In this document: piece by piece, positions 12,955-24,121 of the stretch
How positions within the stretch are numbered: the first letter of the stretch is position 1
Layout: every line of letters begins with the position of its first letter
NCBI GenBank assembly: GCA_913048245.1
Contig: CAJWWR010000005.1
Location: 1 to 59,618 of the forward strand
Length of the DNA stretch: 59,618 nt
Direction of reading: 5' to 3'
DNA from: an uncultured Prochlorococcus sp.
GTDB lineage: Bacteria; Cyanobacteriota; Cyanobacteriia; PCC-6307; Cyanobiaceae
The notes under the pieces: model-generated
The model's input: the letters and a program-made list of their open reading frames with translations, nothing else
Databases searched by the model: none
What the model was told of the DNA's origin: nothing
Translations under genes and position numbers: made by a program

Positions 12955-14208
12955 ATGAACTTAATTAAGCCACTGAAGATTTACTCAATATTAAAAAATT
13001 GGTGGGAGACAATCAATCTCACACTTTACGAAAAGAATCTATTTAATAAAGATATAGTTTCATTTAATCAGCAATTAATAAGACTTAAGAATCGTCGATT
13101 AAGAATAGGCGTTTTCGGAAGAGCTGGAGTAGGTAAATCCGCAGTATTAAATTCAATTTTAAATGACGATTACTTTGAAACTAATATTTTAAATGGTTAT
13201 ACAAAAGAAGTTAAAACAAGAGAAATCTATTTAAAAAAAAATAAAATAAGAAGTATGGAAATGATTGACTTCCCAGGCTTTGATATATGCAATTTAGAAA
13301 ATAAAAAAAATAAATTTACTGAAATATTTAATTTAGATTTAATTATATTTATTATTGCTGGAGATCCCAACAGAAATGAAATTAAGGAACTTAATTCATT
13401 TATTAACAATGGGAAAAAAATTATTCTTATCTTTAACAAGATAGATAATTATGAATCAATTGATATTAAAAATATAACAAAAAAGATTAAACGAATTTTT
13501 ACAAAAAATAATTTACCAATAATTCTTCATTCAAGCAAGAATAGTAATAAATATAAACTTAAAGATTACTTTTATAATCTGGTTTATGAAATTGGAGAAA
13601 ACCTATTAATTATTAATACCTTTCAGTTAGCTAATAAATTAATAATGAAAATCAAGGAGAATAGGCTACTTAAAAGAAAAAAAGAAGCTCAAACAATTAT
13701 TGGAAAATTTGCAACACTTAAGGCCTCAGGTGTCGCTTTGAATCCATTAATTTTTGCAGATATAGCTGGGAGTTACGCATTAGATGCAATTTTAATAAAA
13801 GAACTTAGTAAAGTGTATGGACTACAGGTAAAAGCTTCATCTGCAAAAAAATTACTTCAAACAATTTCTATTAATAATTTCTTCTTAGGTGCAACTCAAT
13901 TAGGGATAAATTTTTCATGCAACATCATTAAAAAAATTAGTTTATTGTCTGCTCCTTTCACAAGTGGATTATCTCTAGTGCCATATGGACCAGTAGCTAT
14001 TGTTCAGGCAGCATTAGCAGTGCAAGCAACAAAAATTGTTGGTAAATTAGCTGCCCAAGAAATTCTTTGTAGAAGTAAGATTAATGGTCTAGACCCTAAT
14101 GACTGGATTCAAATAATCTCTCAAAAAGAATCTGAAATACTTACTTCGAATACAATTCTTTCACTGCATAAACAAACAAAACATGATTTATCTATATTTT
14201 TGCCTTGA
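12955..14208 (+). CDS. Era-like GTPase with C-terminal hydrophobic DUF697-like domain
   Basis: 417 aa; P-loop 'GRAGVGKSAVLNSI', G3 'DFPGFD', G4 'NKID'. Confidence 0.8.
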   Translation: MNLIKPLKIYSILKNWWETINLTLYEKNLFNKDIVSFNQQLIRLKNRRLRIGVFGRAGVGKSAVLNSILNDDYFETNILNGYTKEVKTREIYLKKNKIRSMEMIDFPGFDICNLENKKNKFTEIFNLDLIIFIIAGDPNRNEIKELNSFINNGKKIILIFNKIDNYESIDIKNITKKIKRIFTKNNLPIILHSSKNSNKYKLKDYFYNLVYEIGENLLIINTFQLANKLIMKIKENRLLKRKKEAQTIIGKFATLKASGVALNPLIFADIAGSYALDAILIKELSKVYGLQVKASSAKKLLQTISINNFFLGATQLGINFSCNIIKKISLLSAPFTSGLSLVPYGPVAIVQAALAVQATKIVGKLAAQEILCRSKINGLDPNDWIQIISQKESEILTSNTILSLHKQTKHDLSIFLP

Positions 14209-14783
14209 AATTGAATCCTAAGAATATCGCTTTGTTTGGAACGAGTGCTGATCCACCAACAATTGGTCATAAAAAAATCATTAAAGAACTATCTAAAGTT
14301 TTTTCATTAGTTATAACTTATGCCAGTGATAATCCATCCAAGACTCACAAGGAAAATCTATCTTTTAGAAGTCTTCTTTTGGATTTTCTCATAAAAGATT
14401 TGAATACTCCTAATGTTCTGTTTGACCAGGCGATGAGTAGTCCCTGGGCAATTAGATCAATAGAAAAATGTAAGTTAAAATACAATACTAAAAAAGTAAC
14501 ATTTGTAATTGGTAGCGACTTAATAGATCAAATTGTTTTATGGAAAAACTTCTATGAACTGGTCAAAGAATCTAGTTTATATATTATTCCCAGGGAAAGT
14601 CACCCATTAAACAAAAGAAATCTTGAATCAATAAAACTAAATGGAGGGAATTACAAGATTGCATCATTTAAAATTCCAAATATCTCAAGTTCCATGGTTA
14701 GAGAAAGCAATTTAAGTGCTTTCTTACCCGAATCTTTAATTGAAATTATTAAAGACAAAAATCTGTATCAAAATCTAGAATAA
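14205..14783 (+). CDS. nadD: Nicotinate-nucleotide adenylyltransferase
   Basis: 192 aa; 'IALFGTSADPPTIGHKKII', 'FVIGSDL', 'ISSSMVR'; TTG start overlaps the upstream stop. Confidence 0.9.
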   Translation: MKLNPKNIALFGTSADPPTIGHKKIIKELSKVFSLVITYASDNPSKTHKENLSFRSLLLDFLIKDLNTPNVLFDQAMSSPWAIRSIEKCKLKYNTKKVTFVIGSDLIDQIVLWKNFYELVKESSLYIIPRESHPLNKRNLESIKLNGGNYKIASFKIPNISSSMVRESNLSAFLPESLIEIIKDKNLYQNLE

Positions 14784-14787
14784 CAAT

Positions 14788-16491
14788 ATGAAGCTTTTTT
14801 GTGCCCAAATCAATCCAATAGTAGGAGATATTGAAGGTAACGCTCAGAAAATTATTGACATCGCTGAAAGAGCCTATAAAAATTCTGCAGATTTGGTCCT
14901 CACACCGGAATTATCTTTATGGGGGTATCCACCTAAAGACTTACTTTTAAAAAAATATCTTATTAAAAATCAAAATAAAATATTGAACAAAATGGCTAAA
15001 TATATTTTTCAGAAATATGGTGAACTAAGTATTACTGTCGGGATAGCAGAAGAAATTCAAGATTCATTCTTCCCAAATCTTTATAATTCAATTGCAATAA
15101 TAAGTTGCGGCAAATGGTCCGTAATTGGAAGGAAAATAATACTGCCTAGTTATGAGGTATTTGATGAAAAACGATATTTCAGATCAGCTGATAAAGTCTC
15201 TATTTTAACGAAGAATTGTGGTGGGAAAGATTGGAAAATAGGAATAACTATTTGTGAAGACTTATGGGTTAATGACGATATTGAAGGCAGAGGTAAGCAT
15301 AAGAGAAATCCTATAGAGGAATTTAAAGCTAAAAAGATTGACTTTCTGATTAATTTTTCTGCTTCTCCCTTCACAATTTACAAACAGGAAAAAAGAGAAA
15401 AAATTTCAAATTCTGCTACTAATTTGCTGAAAGTTCCTCTTATTTATATAAATCAGGTAGGAGGAAATGATGACTTAGTCTTTGATGGCAATAGTTTTAT
15501 CACTGATGAAAATGGCAAAATAATAAAAAGATTAAAGTCTTGTTCAGAAGAGTATATATTTTGGGATTTATCGAAAAAAACTATCCCCCTAGAAACAATT
15601 CAATTGAAAAATGAAATTGAATCGATTTTTGATACATTAGTTTTAGGAGTTAAGGACTATGCAAAAAAATGTAAATTCAGTTCCTCTCTAATTGGTTTAA
15701 GCGGAGGAATCGATTCTGCATTAGTTGCAGTTATTGCTACTGCAGCAATGGGTAAAAATAATGTTTTTTGCTATTCAATGCCATCAAAATGGAATAGCGA
15801 AAGCTCACTAATAGATGCGCAAGACTTAGCAGATAGATTAAAGATAAATCTAAACAAAATTCCAATCCATGAAATCCATAACAGCTTTGAAAGTGTATTA
15901 CTGGAAAGCATAAATTTTCAACTACAAGGAATAACAAACGAAAACATCCAATCAAGGATAAGGGGCACTATATTGATGGCTATTGCAAATTGCAATAATC
16001 ATTTATTACTTTCTACAGGGAATAAGTCTGAACTTGCTGTTGGTTATTGCACCTTATATGGAGATATGAATGGTGGATTAGCGGTTATCGGTGATTTATA
16101 CAAAACAAATGTCTTTAAAATGTGCAAATGGCTGGACAGTAATGAATCAATCAAAATAAGGAAACACTATGGTCTACCTCTTAAATCTGAAATTATTGGA
16201 GAAAAAATTTTAAATAAACCACCAAGCGCAGAATTAGGCCCAAATCAATTTGATAGTGACTCACTTCCTCCATATTCAGAGCTTGATCAGATTTTAAAAG
16301 GTATTATTGAAGAAAAAAAAGATTTAAATGAATTAGAAAAAGAAGGTTATGCAAAAAAATTAGTTTTACAAATAATATCTTTAATAAAGAATTCTGAATT
16401 CAAAAGAAGGCAAGCACCACCTATATTAAAATTAAGCACACAATCTCTGGGAAGTGATTGGAGGTTGCCGATTGCTAGTAAGAACAAATAG
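14788..16491 (+). CDS. nadE: Glutamine-dependent NAD+ synthetase
   Basis: 567 aa; N-terminal nitrilase-like amidase plus synthetase motif 'GLSGGIDSALVAVIA'. Confidence 0.97.
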   Translation: MKLFCAQINPIVGDIEGNAQKIIDIAERAYKNSADLVLTPELSLWGYPPKDLLLKKYLIKNQNKILNKMAKYIFQKYGELSITVGIAEEIQDSFFPNLYNSIAIISCGKWSVIGRKIILPSYEVFDEKRYFRSADKVSILTKNCGGKDWKIGITICEDLWVNDDIEGRGKHKRNPIEEFKAKKIDFLINFSASPFTIYKQEKREKISNSATNLLKVPLIYINQVGGNDDLVFDGNSFITDENGKIIKRLKSCSEEYIFWDLSKKTIPLETIQLKNEIESIFDTLVLGVKDYAKKCKFSSSLIGLSGGIDSALVAVIATAAMGKNNVFCYSMPSKWNSESSLIDAQDLADRLKINLNKIPIHEIHNSFESVLLESINFQLQGITNENIQSRIRGTILMAIANCNNHLLLSTGNKSELAVGYCTLYGDMNGGLAVIGDLYKTNVFKMCKWLDSNESIKIRKHYGLPLKSEIIGEKILNKPPSAELGPNQFDSDSLPPYSELDQILKGIIEEKKDLNELEKEGYAKKLVLQIISLIKNSEFKRRQAPPILKLSTQSLGSDWRLPIASKNK

Positions 16492-17547
16492 CTATTGAAT
16501 TCGAGAATTTCTTATTGTCTCAAAAGGTCTTTTAATAGATTTAATATCAATGCCCCGTCTTAAAGCTAAAATAATTCCAGCTGCCTCTAGATAATTCTCT
16601 ACTTCGATAAGTCTTTCATAATTGAAGAATCTATTATTCACATTTATTGTTGAAATATTTTTAACCGCAAGGATATTTAGTCCTCTCTCCATTCCTGCCA
16701 ATACTGTTTCTCCGCCTAACGCTCCAGAGGGCACAATAATAGACTCCACTTCATGAGGATTGATATCCCCTAGAAGAGGATAGTCTTTAATATCTACTAA
16801 ATCTGGGGCTTTACTTAATCCAATTAACACTGATGGTAAAAATGTATGACCAATTTCTTCGGCGGCAGCTCTTGGATCAATTTCATACTCGATATCTATA
16901 GGTTTTAAAGCAGGAGAGTGTGCGCAAGGGACTTGTAAGTATTTACTTATTAAATGACTTATGACAGCTTCACCACCAGAGATTAAATCCACTCCTTTCC
17001 CTCTTCTATATAGATCAACATAATGATTTGATTCCTGATTAGAAAAGTCAGCGACAATGGCAATGGCTGTAGAACCTCCATTAATTAATTTTTTGCCAGC
17101 TTCAATTAATGTTTTAGGATTTTGAATTATTCCGCTACTCATTTTTTGCCCCTCATAATTACATTGCACTCCAATGGAACTATCGGTAATAACATATGAA
17201 TCAACATTAATCCCAAGAGATGCTTTACAAGCATCAGCGACTTGTAGATGACGAACTAGAATATCATGTTCAATTCCTGCATCAAAAATTATTCCTATTT
17301 TTTGTTGACTAACTTTTCTTAGACAAATTTCACATTTTGCAAATCTATCGAGACTATAACCTTCAACATAATTAATGTTTTCATCAATCTCTGATAATGA
17401 GCCTGCATTCATTACATTAGGGTGAGTTATGAGACATCCAGATGCCGCTCCCAGCAATTTAGCTGCAGGCAAAGCATCACCCGCAAATCCCCCTATCTCG
17501 CAACTTATGCCAGTGGGAACAATAAATATAGTTGGAGATAATCTCAT
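16492..17547 (-). CDS. DUF3326 protein
   Basis: 351 aa; 'FIVPTGISCEIGGFAGDALPAAKLLGAASGCLITHPNVMNAG' resembles DUF3326. Confidence 0.8.
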   Translation of the reverse strand: MRLSPTIFIVPTGISCEIGGFAGDALPAAKLLGAASGCLITHPNVMNAGSLSEIDENINYVEGYSLDRFAKCEICLRKVSQQKIGIIFDAGIEHDILVRHLQVADACKASLGINVDSYVITDSSIGVQCNYEGQKMSSGIIQNPKTLIEAGKKLINGGSTAIAIVADFSNQESNHYVDLYRRGKGVDLISGGEAVISHLISKYLQVPCAHSPALKPIDIEYEIDPRAAAEEIGHTFLPSVLIGLSKAPDLVDIKDYPLLGDINPHEVESIIVPSGALGGETVLAGMERGLNILAVKNISTINVNNRFFNYERLIEVENYLEAAGIILALRRGIDIKSIKRPFETIRNSRIQ

Positions 17548-17581
17548 GAAAATTCCTTATTTATAGTTTTTTTTGAATAAG

Positions 17582-17773
17582 TCAATTAATAATCACAGCA
17601 TTTACGATTAAAATTTTGCTTTTTTCTTCTTCATCTGAGCATTTTATTTCACTGATGGACCAACGTATAACCTCGCCATTGTCAGAAATATTATCCAAAA
17701 TAAATTTTCTTAAGTTAGTCAAATGAATAGATTGTGGCCAATTTAATTTTAATTGAACTTGCCTTAGATTCAT
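17582..17773 (-). CDS. Small conserved-looking hypothetical (63 aa)
   Basis: Start overlaps the ferredoxin stop by 4 bp, consistent with translational coupling. Confidence 0.65.
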   Translation of the reverse strand: MNLRQVQLKLNWPQSIHLTNLRKFILDNISDNGEVIRWSISEIKCSDEEEKSKILIVNAVIIN

Positions 17774-18102
17774 TTTTGATATTTACCAAACTGATCATTA
17801 TACAAATCATCTTCAACATCATCACCAACAATTAAGTGAAGATCTGATTTTGGAAAAGCCACACACAACAAAGCAAAGCCCTTTCGTTGTAAATCATCAT
17901 TTAAACCCATTGCTTGATCTTGTTCTAATTCACCATCCTTTACAAAAGATGCGCAACTTGTACATACTCCGGCACAACAACTACTTGGTAATTCTAGGCC
18001 ATAGTTTCTCGCTGCAGATAAAATATCTTGATCATGCGCGCACAAAAAAGCATGTGTCTCATTTTTAAAATCAACTTTAATATTAAATTCTGGCATAGGC
18101 AA
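17770..18102 (-). CDS. [2Fe-2S] plant-type ferredoxin
   Basis: 110 aa; 'LPSSCCAGVCTSCASFVKDGELEQDQ...GFALLCVAFP'. Confidence 0.93.
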   Translation of the reverse strand: MPMPEFNIKVDFKNETHAFLCAHDQDILSAARNYGLELPSSCCAGVCTSCASFVKDGELEQDQAMGLNDDLQRKGFALLCVAFPKSDLHLIVGDDVEDDLYNDQFGKYQK

Positions 18103-18110
18103 AAACCATC

Positions 18111-19061
18111 TCAGACTGTTGATCCACCAACAACCTCAAGTATTTCTTGAGTGATTGCAGCTTGCCTGGCTTTGTTATAGGTCAAATTCAAAGTGCTTGC
18201 TAATTCTTTAGCATTGTCACTAGCATTATTCATGGCAGTCATTCTACATGCGAGTTCAGAGGCGGCAGACTCTTGTAAAGCCCTAAGTACCTGATTTTGT
18301 AGATATAAAGGCAAGAGTGAATCCAGCAATTGATCAGGACTTTGTTCAAAAACAATATCAGATGCTAATTTTTCTTCATTAGAATTATCAAGATTTGACT
18401 TTTCAACGAGAAGTTTATTGCCTTTTGTAGTTAATCTAAAGATTTCATCATTTTCTTGTGCAATACCTTGAGGGTCTAAGGGAAGCAATGTTTGTACAAC
18501 AGGTGCGCAACTGACAAGAGTTATAAATTTCGTATAAATAATTTCAACTCTATCTGTATTTTCAGATATAAAATCCGCTAATACTTCGTTAGTAATTCCT
18601 TCGGAGTCTGTAGCTGTAGGAACTTGTTCCAATTCTTTGAAAGTAGCTTTTATCCTATATTGATCTTTTCTATTTTGGAAATAACCAATAGCTTTCTTAC
18701 CAACCAAAATCAAGCTAGGTTGGTAACCCTGATCCACTAGCTCAGCATATCTAATTTCAACTTTTTTGATAATATTAGTGTTATATCCACCGCATAAACC
18801 TCTATCTGCAGTTATGCAAACTAAGGATATTTCTTTTACATTCCTTTTTGCTAGAAGAGGTGAATCAGAAGATTCGAATTGTATTCTAGTTTGAATGTTT
18901 TCCAACACACGTGCTAATTTATCAGCGAATGGTCTACTTTTAAGTACCTGATCTTGTGCTCGTCTAACCTTTGCGGCAGCAACAAGTCGCATAGCTTCAG
19001 TGATTTTTCTGGTATTTTTCACAGAAACAATCCTGTCCCTAATTTCTTTAAGATTTGCCAT
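18111..19061 (-). CDS. atpG: F1Fo ATP synthase gamma subunit
   Basis: 316 aa; 'MANLKEIRDRIVSVKNTRKITEAMRLVAAAKVRRAQ' with a cyanobacterial internal insertion. Confidence 0.98.
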   Translation of the reverse strand: MANLKEIRDRIVSVKNTRKITEAMRLVAAAKVRRAQDQVLKSRPFADKLARVLENIQTRIQFESSDSPLLAKRNVKEISLVCITADRGLCGGYNTNIIKKVEIRYAELVDQGYQPSLILVGKKAIGYFQNRKDQYRIKATFKELEQVPTATDSEGITNEVLADFISENTDRVEIIYTKFITLVSCAPVVQTLLPLDPQGIAQENDEIFRLTTKGNKLLVEKSNLDNSNEEKLASDIVFEQSPDQLLDSLLPLYLQNQVLRALQESAASELACRMTAMNNASDNAKELASTLNLTYNKARQAAITQEILEVVGGSTV

Positions 19062-19078
19062 AGTATTTGTTCAGTTAA

Positions 19079-20596
19079 TTATATTTTGGCAAGCATAGAG
19101 GATTTCACTTCATTTATTACCTCTTTGAGCGTTGACTCTAATCCATCATTTAGTTTCTTCTCTTTAAGAATTTCTTCTATAAAATCTGCTTTGTTTAACT
19201 TTAAATATTCTCGGAGTTCATTAGCAAACTTTGTTACGTCTTCTACTGGTACTTCGTCTATCAGACCTTTTACACCCGCGTATACTACAGCGACTTGTTC
19301 AGCTAAATTAAGTGGTGAAAACTGAGGCTGTTTTAGTAATTCCCTTAATCTCTTACCACGTTCAAGTTGTTGTTGGGTTGCTTCATCCAAGTCGGATGCA
19401 AATTGAGAAAAAGCAGCTAGTTCATCAAACTGCGCCAATTCTAACTTTAGCGTTCCAGCAATTTTTTTGATGGCCTTAGTTTGAGCTGCTCCACCTACCC
19501 TACTAACTGATATTCCAACATTAATGGCTGGTCGAAGACCGGAATTAAATAAATCTGCGCTAAGAAAAATTTGTCCATCTGTAATAGAAATAACATTAGT
19601 AGGGATATAGGCAGATACATCTCCCGCTTGGGTCTCAATAATTGGCAATGCAGTCATGGAACCCCCGCCCATTGCATCGGAGAGTTTTGCTGCCCTTTCT
19701 AAAAGTCTACTGTGTAGGTAAAAAACATCTCCAGGATAAGCTTCTCTTCCTGGTGGCCTTCTCAATAAGAGAGACATTTGCCTATATGCCTGAGCCTGTT
19801 TTGTTAAATCATCATAAATAACAAGTGTAGCCTTACCTTGGTACATAAAATGTTCTGCAATTGCTGCACCTGTATAAGGGGCTAAGTATTGAAGTGCTGC
19901 GGCCTCTGAAGCACCTGCACTCACAACAACTGTATAATCTAGGGCACCTTTCTCTCTTAGGACTTCAACAACATTTGCAACTGAAGCAGACTTTTGACCG
20001 ACAGCAACATAGACACAGACTACATCCTGTCCCTTTTGATTAATAATAGTATCTATGGCAATAGCTGTTTTACCAGTCTGTCTATCACCTATTATCAACT
20101 CTCTTTGACCTCTTCCTACAGGAATCATCGCATCAATTGATGTAATTCCAGTCTGCATTGGTTCATGAACAGATCTTCTTTTAATAATCCCTGGAGCCAA
20201 CTCCTCTATTAGTCTATTGTCACTTGTCGGAATTTCACCCTTACCATCAATAGGTTGCCCTAGTGGATTAACCACTCTGCCTTGCATAGCTTCACCTACA
20301 GGAACAGAAGCTATCTTTCCAGTAGCCTTAACTGAACTCCCTTCTTGTACGCCTAATGCTTCACCCATTAAAACGGCACCCACATTATCGTCTTCCAAAT
20401 TCAAAGCTATTCCTTCAGTTCCGTCTTCAAATTCGAGTAGTTCCCCGGCCATAACTTTTTCCAAGCCATATATTCTGGCAATACCATCACCTATTTGAAG
20501 TACTGTTCCTACATTACTTACGGATACAGATTGATCATAATCAGTTATTTGTTGTTTTAATATTGAACTGATTTCGTCAGGGCGTATAGATACCAT
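19079..20596 (-). CDS. atpA: F1Fo ATP synthase alpha subunit
   Basis: 505 aa; '[18 protein letters not shown]', '[13 protein letters not shown]'. Confidence 0.98.
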   Translation of the reverse strand: MVSIRPDEISSILKQQITDYDQSVSVSNVGTVLQIGDGIARIYGLEKVMAGELLEFEDGTEGIALNLEDDNVGAVLMGEALGVQEGSSVKATGKIASVPVGEAMQGRVVNPLGQPIDGKGEIPTSDNRLIEELAPGIIKRRSVHEPMQTGITSIDAMIPVGRGQRELIIGDRQTGKTAIAIDTIINQKGQDVVCVYVAVGQKSASVANVVEVLREKGALDYTVVVSAGASEAAALQYLAPYTGAAIAEHFMYQGKATLVIYDDLTKQAQAYRQMSLLLRRPPGREAYPGDVFYLHSRLLERAAKLSDAMGGGSMTALPIIETQAGDVSAYIPTNVISITDGQIFLSADLFNSGLRPAINVGISVSRVGGAAQTKAIKKIAGTLKLELAQFDELAAFSQFASDLDEATQQQLERGKRLRELLKQPQFSPLNLAEQVAVVYAGVKGLIDEVPVEDVTKFANELREYLKLNKADFIEEILKEKKLNDGLESTLKEVINEVKSSMLAKI

Positions 20597-20625
20597 GGGT
20601 TTAAGAAGTAAGTTTGAGTGTTAAT

Positions 20626-21168
20626 TTACTTGGATAGAGTAAGACCAAGTTTTCTAATTTGAGAAGCGAGACTCGCATCTATAACTTTAGATCCTACACT
20701 TGCGACGAAACCGCCGATTAGTGTGGAGTCAATTTTAGTTACAAGTTCTAATTTTTCGGTGCCAGCAATTTCACTTATTTTTTTTGTAAGTAAAGATTTT
20801 TGCTGATCAGAGAGTTCTACAGCAGATGTAACTGTTGCCAGAGCAATATTACTATTTTCTCTGTAAAGTTCCAAAAACCTCTCTAGGATTGGAACTAAAA
20901 TTCCAATTCTTTGTCTATCAGCCAATAATTTCAAAAGATTCAATAAAGAAGTATTTATTTTCTCTGAAAATAATTGGGCAATAATGTTCCTTTTTGATTC
21001 CTTTTCAAGAATTGGCGAGGAAAGAGCTTTTTCTAGCTCTGGAGAATCATTAATTAAATCAATGATTTCTTTGACCTCAGAAACTATTTCGTCAGTCTGA
21101 CCTAATTCATCAGCAACCTGAAGAAATGCTTCTGCGTATGGAGTAGTAACGGAATTTAAAAGCGGCAT
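20626..21168 (-). CDS. atpH: F1Fo ATP synthase delta subunit
   Basis: 180 aa; OSCP/delta-like; adjacent to alpha and b. Confidence 0.95.
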   Translation of the reverse strand: MPLLNSVTTPYAEAFLQVADELGQTDEIVSEVKEIIDLINDSPELEKALSSPILEKESKRNIIAQLFSEKINTSLLNLLKLLADRQRIGILVPILERFLELYRENSNIALATVTSAVELSDQQKSLLTKKISEIAGTEKLELVTKIDSTLIGGFVASVGSKVIDASLASQIRKLGLTLSK

Positions 21169-21680
21169 TAGTTTATCTCAATATCATTAATTGATTGAGT
21201 AACCAAATTTTCCTGGATAGATTGGTCCAGTTTTTTGGGTAGAGATTCTAAAGCTTTACTTATTGCCAATTCCACAGCTTCTTTGCGAAGTTGTAAAATA
21301 GCTCTTGAAGCTTCAGCGCCCTCATCAGTAATAGCACTTTGTTTTATTCGCGACATTTCCTCTATAGCCTTTTTCTCGCTATCTAATTTAATTGATTCTG
21401 CTCTTTTGAGAGAATTAGATTTAATTTGATCAGCTTTTTTTGTGGCCATAGATAAATCAGCTTTGGCCTTTTCTAGTGCTTTAGCAGCACTTTGAAGCCT
21501 ATCCTCTGCTTCTTTCAATTCAAGAAGGATACCTTCCCTCCTTTTTTGAAGCATTTTCCCGAGGAACCCGGGTAAAAATTTATAGAGACCAAATACAACT
21601 ACTGCCCAGTTGAGGAGATTAGTCTCAAAAATATTGAGGTTTAGTCCAAAACCTGAAGTTGCTAATAAAGGGATATTCAT
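21168..21680 (-). CDS. atpF: F1Fo ATP synthase subunit b
   Basis: 170 aa; N-terminal TM plus long coiled coil; position in operon. Confidence 0.95.
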   Translation of the reverse strand: MNIPLLATSGFGLNLNIFETNLLNWAVVVFGLYKFLPGFLGKMLQKRREGILLELKEAEDRLQSAAKALEKAKADLSMATKKADQIKSNSLKRAESIKLDSEKKAIEEMSRIKQSAITDEGAEASRAILQLRKEAVELAISKALESLPKKLDQSIQENLVTQSINDIEIN

Positions 21681-22135
21681 TTGGATTGAATTAACCTATT
21701 TACTATGAGTTGACTTAACTCCTCAGCTTGTTCTGAAAGTTGCTTTCTTGCGTTGGAGGTCTGCTTTTCTATTTCAATTCTTGCATTTTCTTTAGAAGCA
21801 TTTGCTTCTGAATTTGCAAGTTCTAGAGCTTCTTGATAAAGCTTATCAGAATCTTTTTCAGCCTCCTGAACAATTTTAGATGCCTCAGAGCGTGCTTTTT
21901 GGAGTTGACTCAAAAGATCCGACTCCAAGCTTTCAACCTCAGCAAGTTTGTTTTTAGCCTCCTGAAAATTTTTGCTCACGTACTTCTCTCTATTTTCAAC
22001 AATATTGCCGACAGGCTTGAAGAAAAGAGAATTTAATAAATAAGTAAGAGCTACAATTTGAATTGCCATGAGCGGCAAAGTGGCATTAATGTCAAATAAT
22101 CCACCCTCAGTTGCAAAAATAGGAAAGGTCAACAT
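21677..22135 (-). CDS. F1Fo ATP synthase subunit b'
   Basis: 152 aa; TM '[31 protein letters not shown]' plus coiled coil. Confidence 0.95.
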   Translation of the reverse strand: MLTFPIFATEGGLFDINATLPLMAIQIVALTYLLNSLFFKPVGNIVENREKYVSKNFQEAKNKLAEVESLESDLLSQLQKARSEASKIVQEAEKDSDKLYQEALELANSEANASKENARIEIEKQTSNARKQLSEQAEELSQLIVNRLIQSK

Positions 22136-22191
22136 ACTGTTTTAGTTGAGATTGAAAAAATAAATAAAAGAGTTTTAAAGCTATTTATTTA

Positions 22192-22473
<282 letters not shown>

Positions 22474-22597
22474 TTATCAAACACGCTTGGACATTCTTTA
22501 TATGAAGAAAGGGCCTGATGTATTCAGACCTACGCGATATGATATTTTGGCAGATTATATGCCCTTTGTAAAAGGGTATTAATGTATTAAAAATACG

Positions 22598-23323
22598 CTA
22601 GTGATGTTCTTCAACCGCCTCTCCTATATAATAAGCCGCCAAAGTCGCAAAAATTAGAGCTTGAATTGCACTTGTGAATAAGCCTAGAAACATTACTGGA
22701 ATTGGAAGTACAAGCGGTACAAGGAAAACTAAAACTGATACAACAAGTTCATCTGCAAGTATATTTCCAAAAAGCCTGAAAGATAATGAAAGTGGTTTTG
22801 TAAAGTCTTCTAATATTTTGAAAGGGAGCATAATTGGTGTTGGATGCACATAATATTCAAAATATCTCCATCCCTTATTACTCAATCCTGCATAAAAATA
22901 AGATAAAGAGACAAGCAAGGCTAGTGCAATGGTTGTATTAATATCAGCAGTCGGAGCGCCAAGTTCTCCACTAGGTAATTTAATTATCCTCCAGGGAATG
23001 AGAGCTCCTCCCCAATTACTTACAAAAACAAACAAAAACAATGTTCCAATAAATGGCATCCAATCTCTATAAACTTTTTCCCCTATCTGTGTTCTAGATA
23101 AATCTCTAATATAGTCCCAAAGAAACTCTAGTAAATTCTGTAATCCTTTTGGGTCGTTTTCCATTTTCTTTGTGCCCAGAGAGATAAAAACCAATAAAGC
23201 TCCTAACAAAATCCAGGAAGTAAGAAAAACTTGTCCATGAACTCTTATATTGCCTATTTGCCAATAGAGATGTTGACCAACTTCTAATTCGGCAAAATTT
23301 GATATTAAGGAAGTGAAACTCAT
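22598..23323 (-). CDS. atpB: F1Fo ATP synthase subunit a
   Basis: 241 aa; '[22 protein letters not shown]'. Confidence 0.97.
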   Translation of the reverse strand: MSFTSLISNFAELEVGQHLYWQIGNIRVHGQVFLTSWILLGALLVFISLGTKKMENDPKGLQNLLEFLWDYIRDLSRTQIGEKVYRDWMPFIGTLFLFVFVSNWGGALIPWRIIKLPSGELGAPTADINTTIALALLVSLSYFYAGLSNKGWRYFEYYVHPTPIMLPFKILEDFTKPLSLSFRLFGNILADELVVSVLVFLVPLVLPIPVMFLGLFTSAIQALIFATLAAYYIGEAVEEHH

Positions 23324-23370
23324 TAGTAAAATAAAAAAATTAAATAAATTTTGTGGTTAAAAAAATTTAT

Positions 23371-23841
23371 TTAGGAACGTGAAAAATAAAAAACAATAGC
23401 AGGCTTGTATAAGAAAAAACCAATTATTGCAGGAAGTATTTCAAGGAATTCACTTTTAGAAGTAAAAATGAATAAACATACTGGCAGTAGCAGTTGTATT
23501 TTTGAAACCCCTGTTGATGATTTACCCAAATTTGCAATACTTTTTGCAAGCAAACGTAAGTATAAAATCCCAAAGACAGATCCTATAAAAAAACTTAATC
23601 CAAAGGATACGCTGATGCATATTGTTGTAAGAACAGATAATACAATTGAGAGAAGCAATGTTATCAGGAAGATAATTACTTGCATTTTTAGATAATTATC
23701 TTTAATAGAAAAAAAACTATCAAAAAAATTATTCAAAAAGGATTGCTGTTCTTCTTTGGCATCTTTTATAGAGGCACCTGAAGCATCCTGAGTAATAGAA
23801 TGCTTACTTTTTTTTCTTTCTGAGTCCACGGTTGTGAACAT
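23371..23841 (-). CDS. atp1: ATP synthase protein I-like (Atp1)
   Basis: 156 aa membrane protein at the head of the atp cluster. Confidence 0.75.
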   Translation of the reverse strand: MFTTVDSERKKSKHSITQDASGASIKDAKEEQQSFLNNFFDSFFSIKDNYLKMQVIIFLITLLLSIVLSVLTTICISVSFGLSFFIGSVFGILYLRLLAKSIANLGKSSTGVSKIQLLLPVCLFIFTSKSEFLEILPAIIGFFLYKPAIVFYFSRS

Positions 23842-24121
23842 AATTAAGAAAACCTCTAAAGAATCAACTAAGTATATAAACCCACGGAATCTATCATGAA
23901 TAGGTCCCTTTTAGCTAGGTTTTTTGGATTAAAGTTCTAATTCTTAAGATTTGAAGACAATTTTCCTCGATTTTCATTAATCGTTTACTATGTAAAATCT
24001 TTGTTTTCAAATTCAAATCCCATTCATTAACTACGTCATAAATTAAAAATTGACTTTAGTAAATATATACTTGGCAAATTCATCTTTTAACGTCTCAATA
24101 GAATATCTCTTATGAATACAA

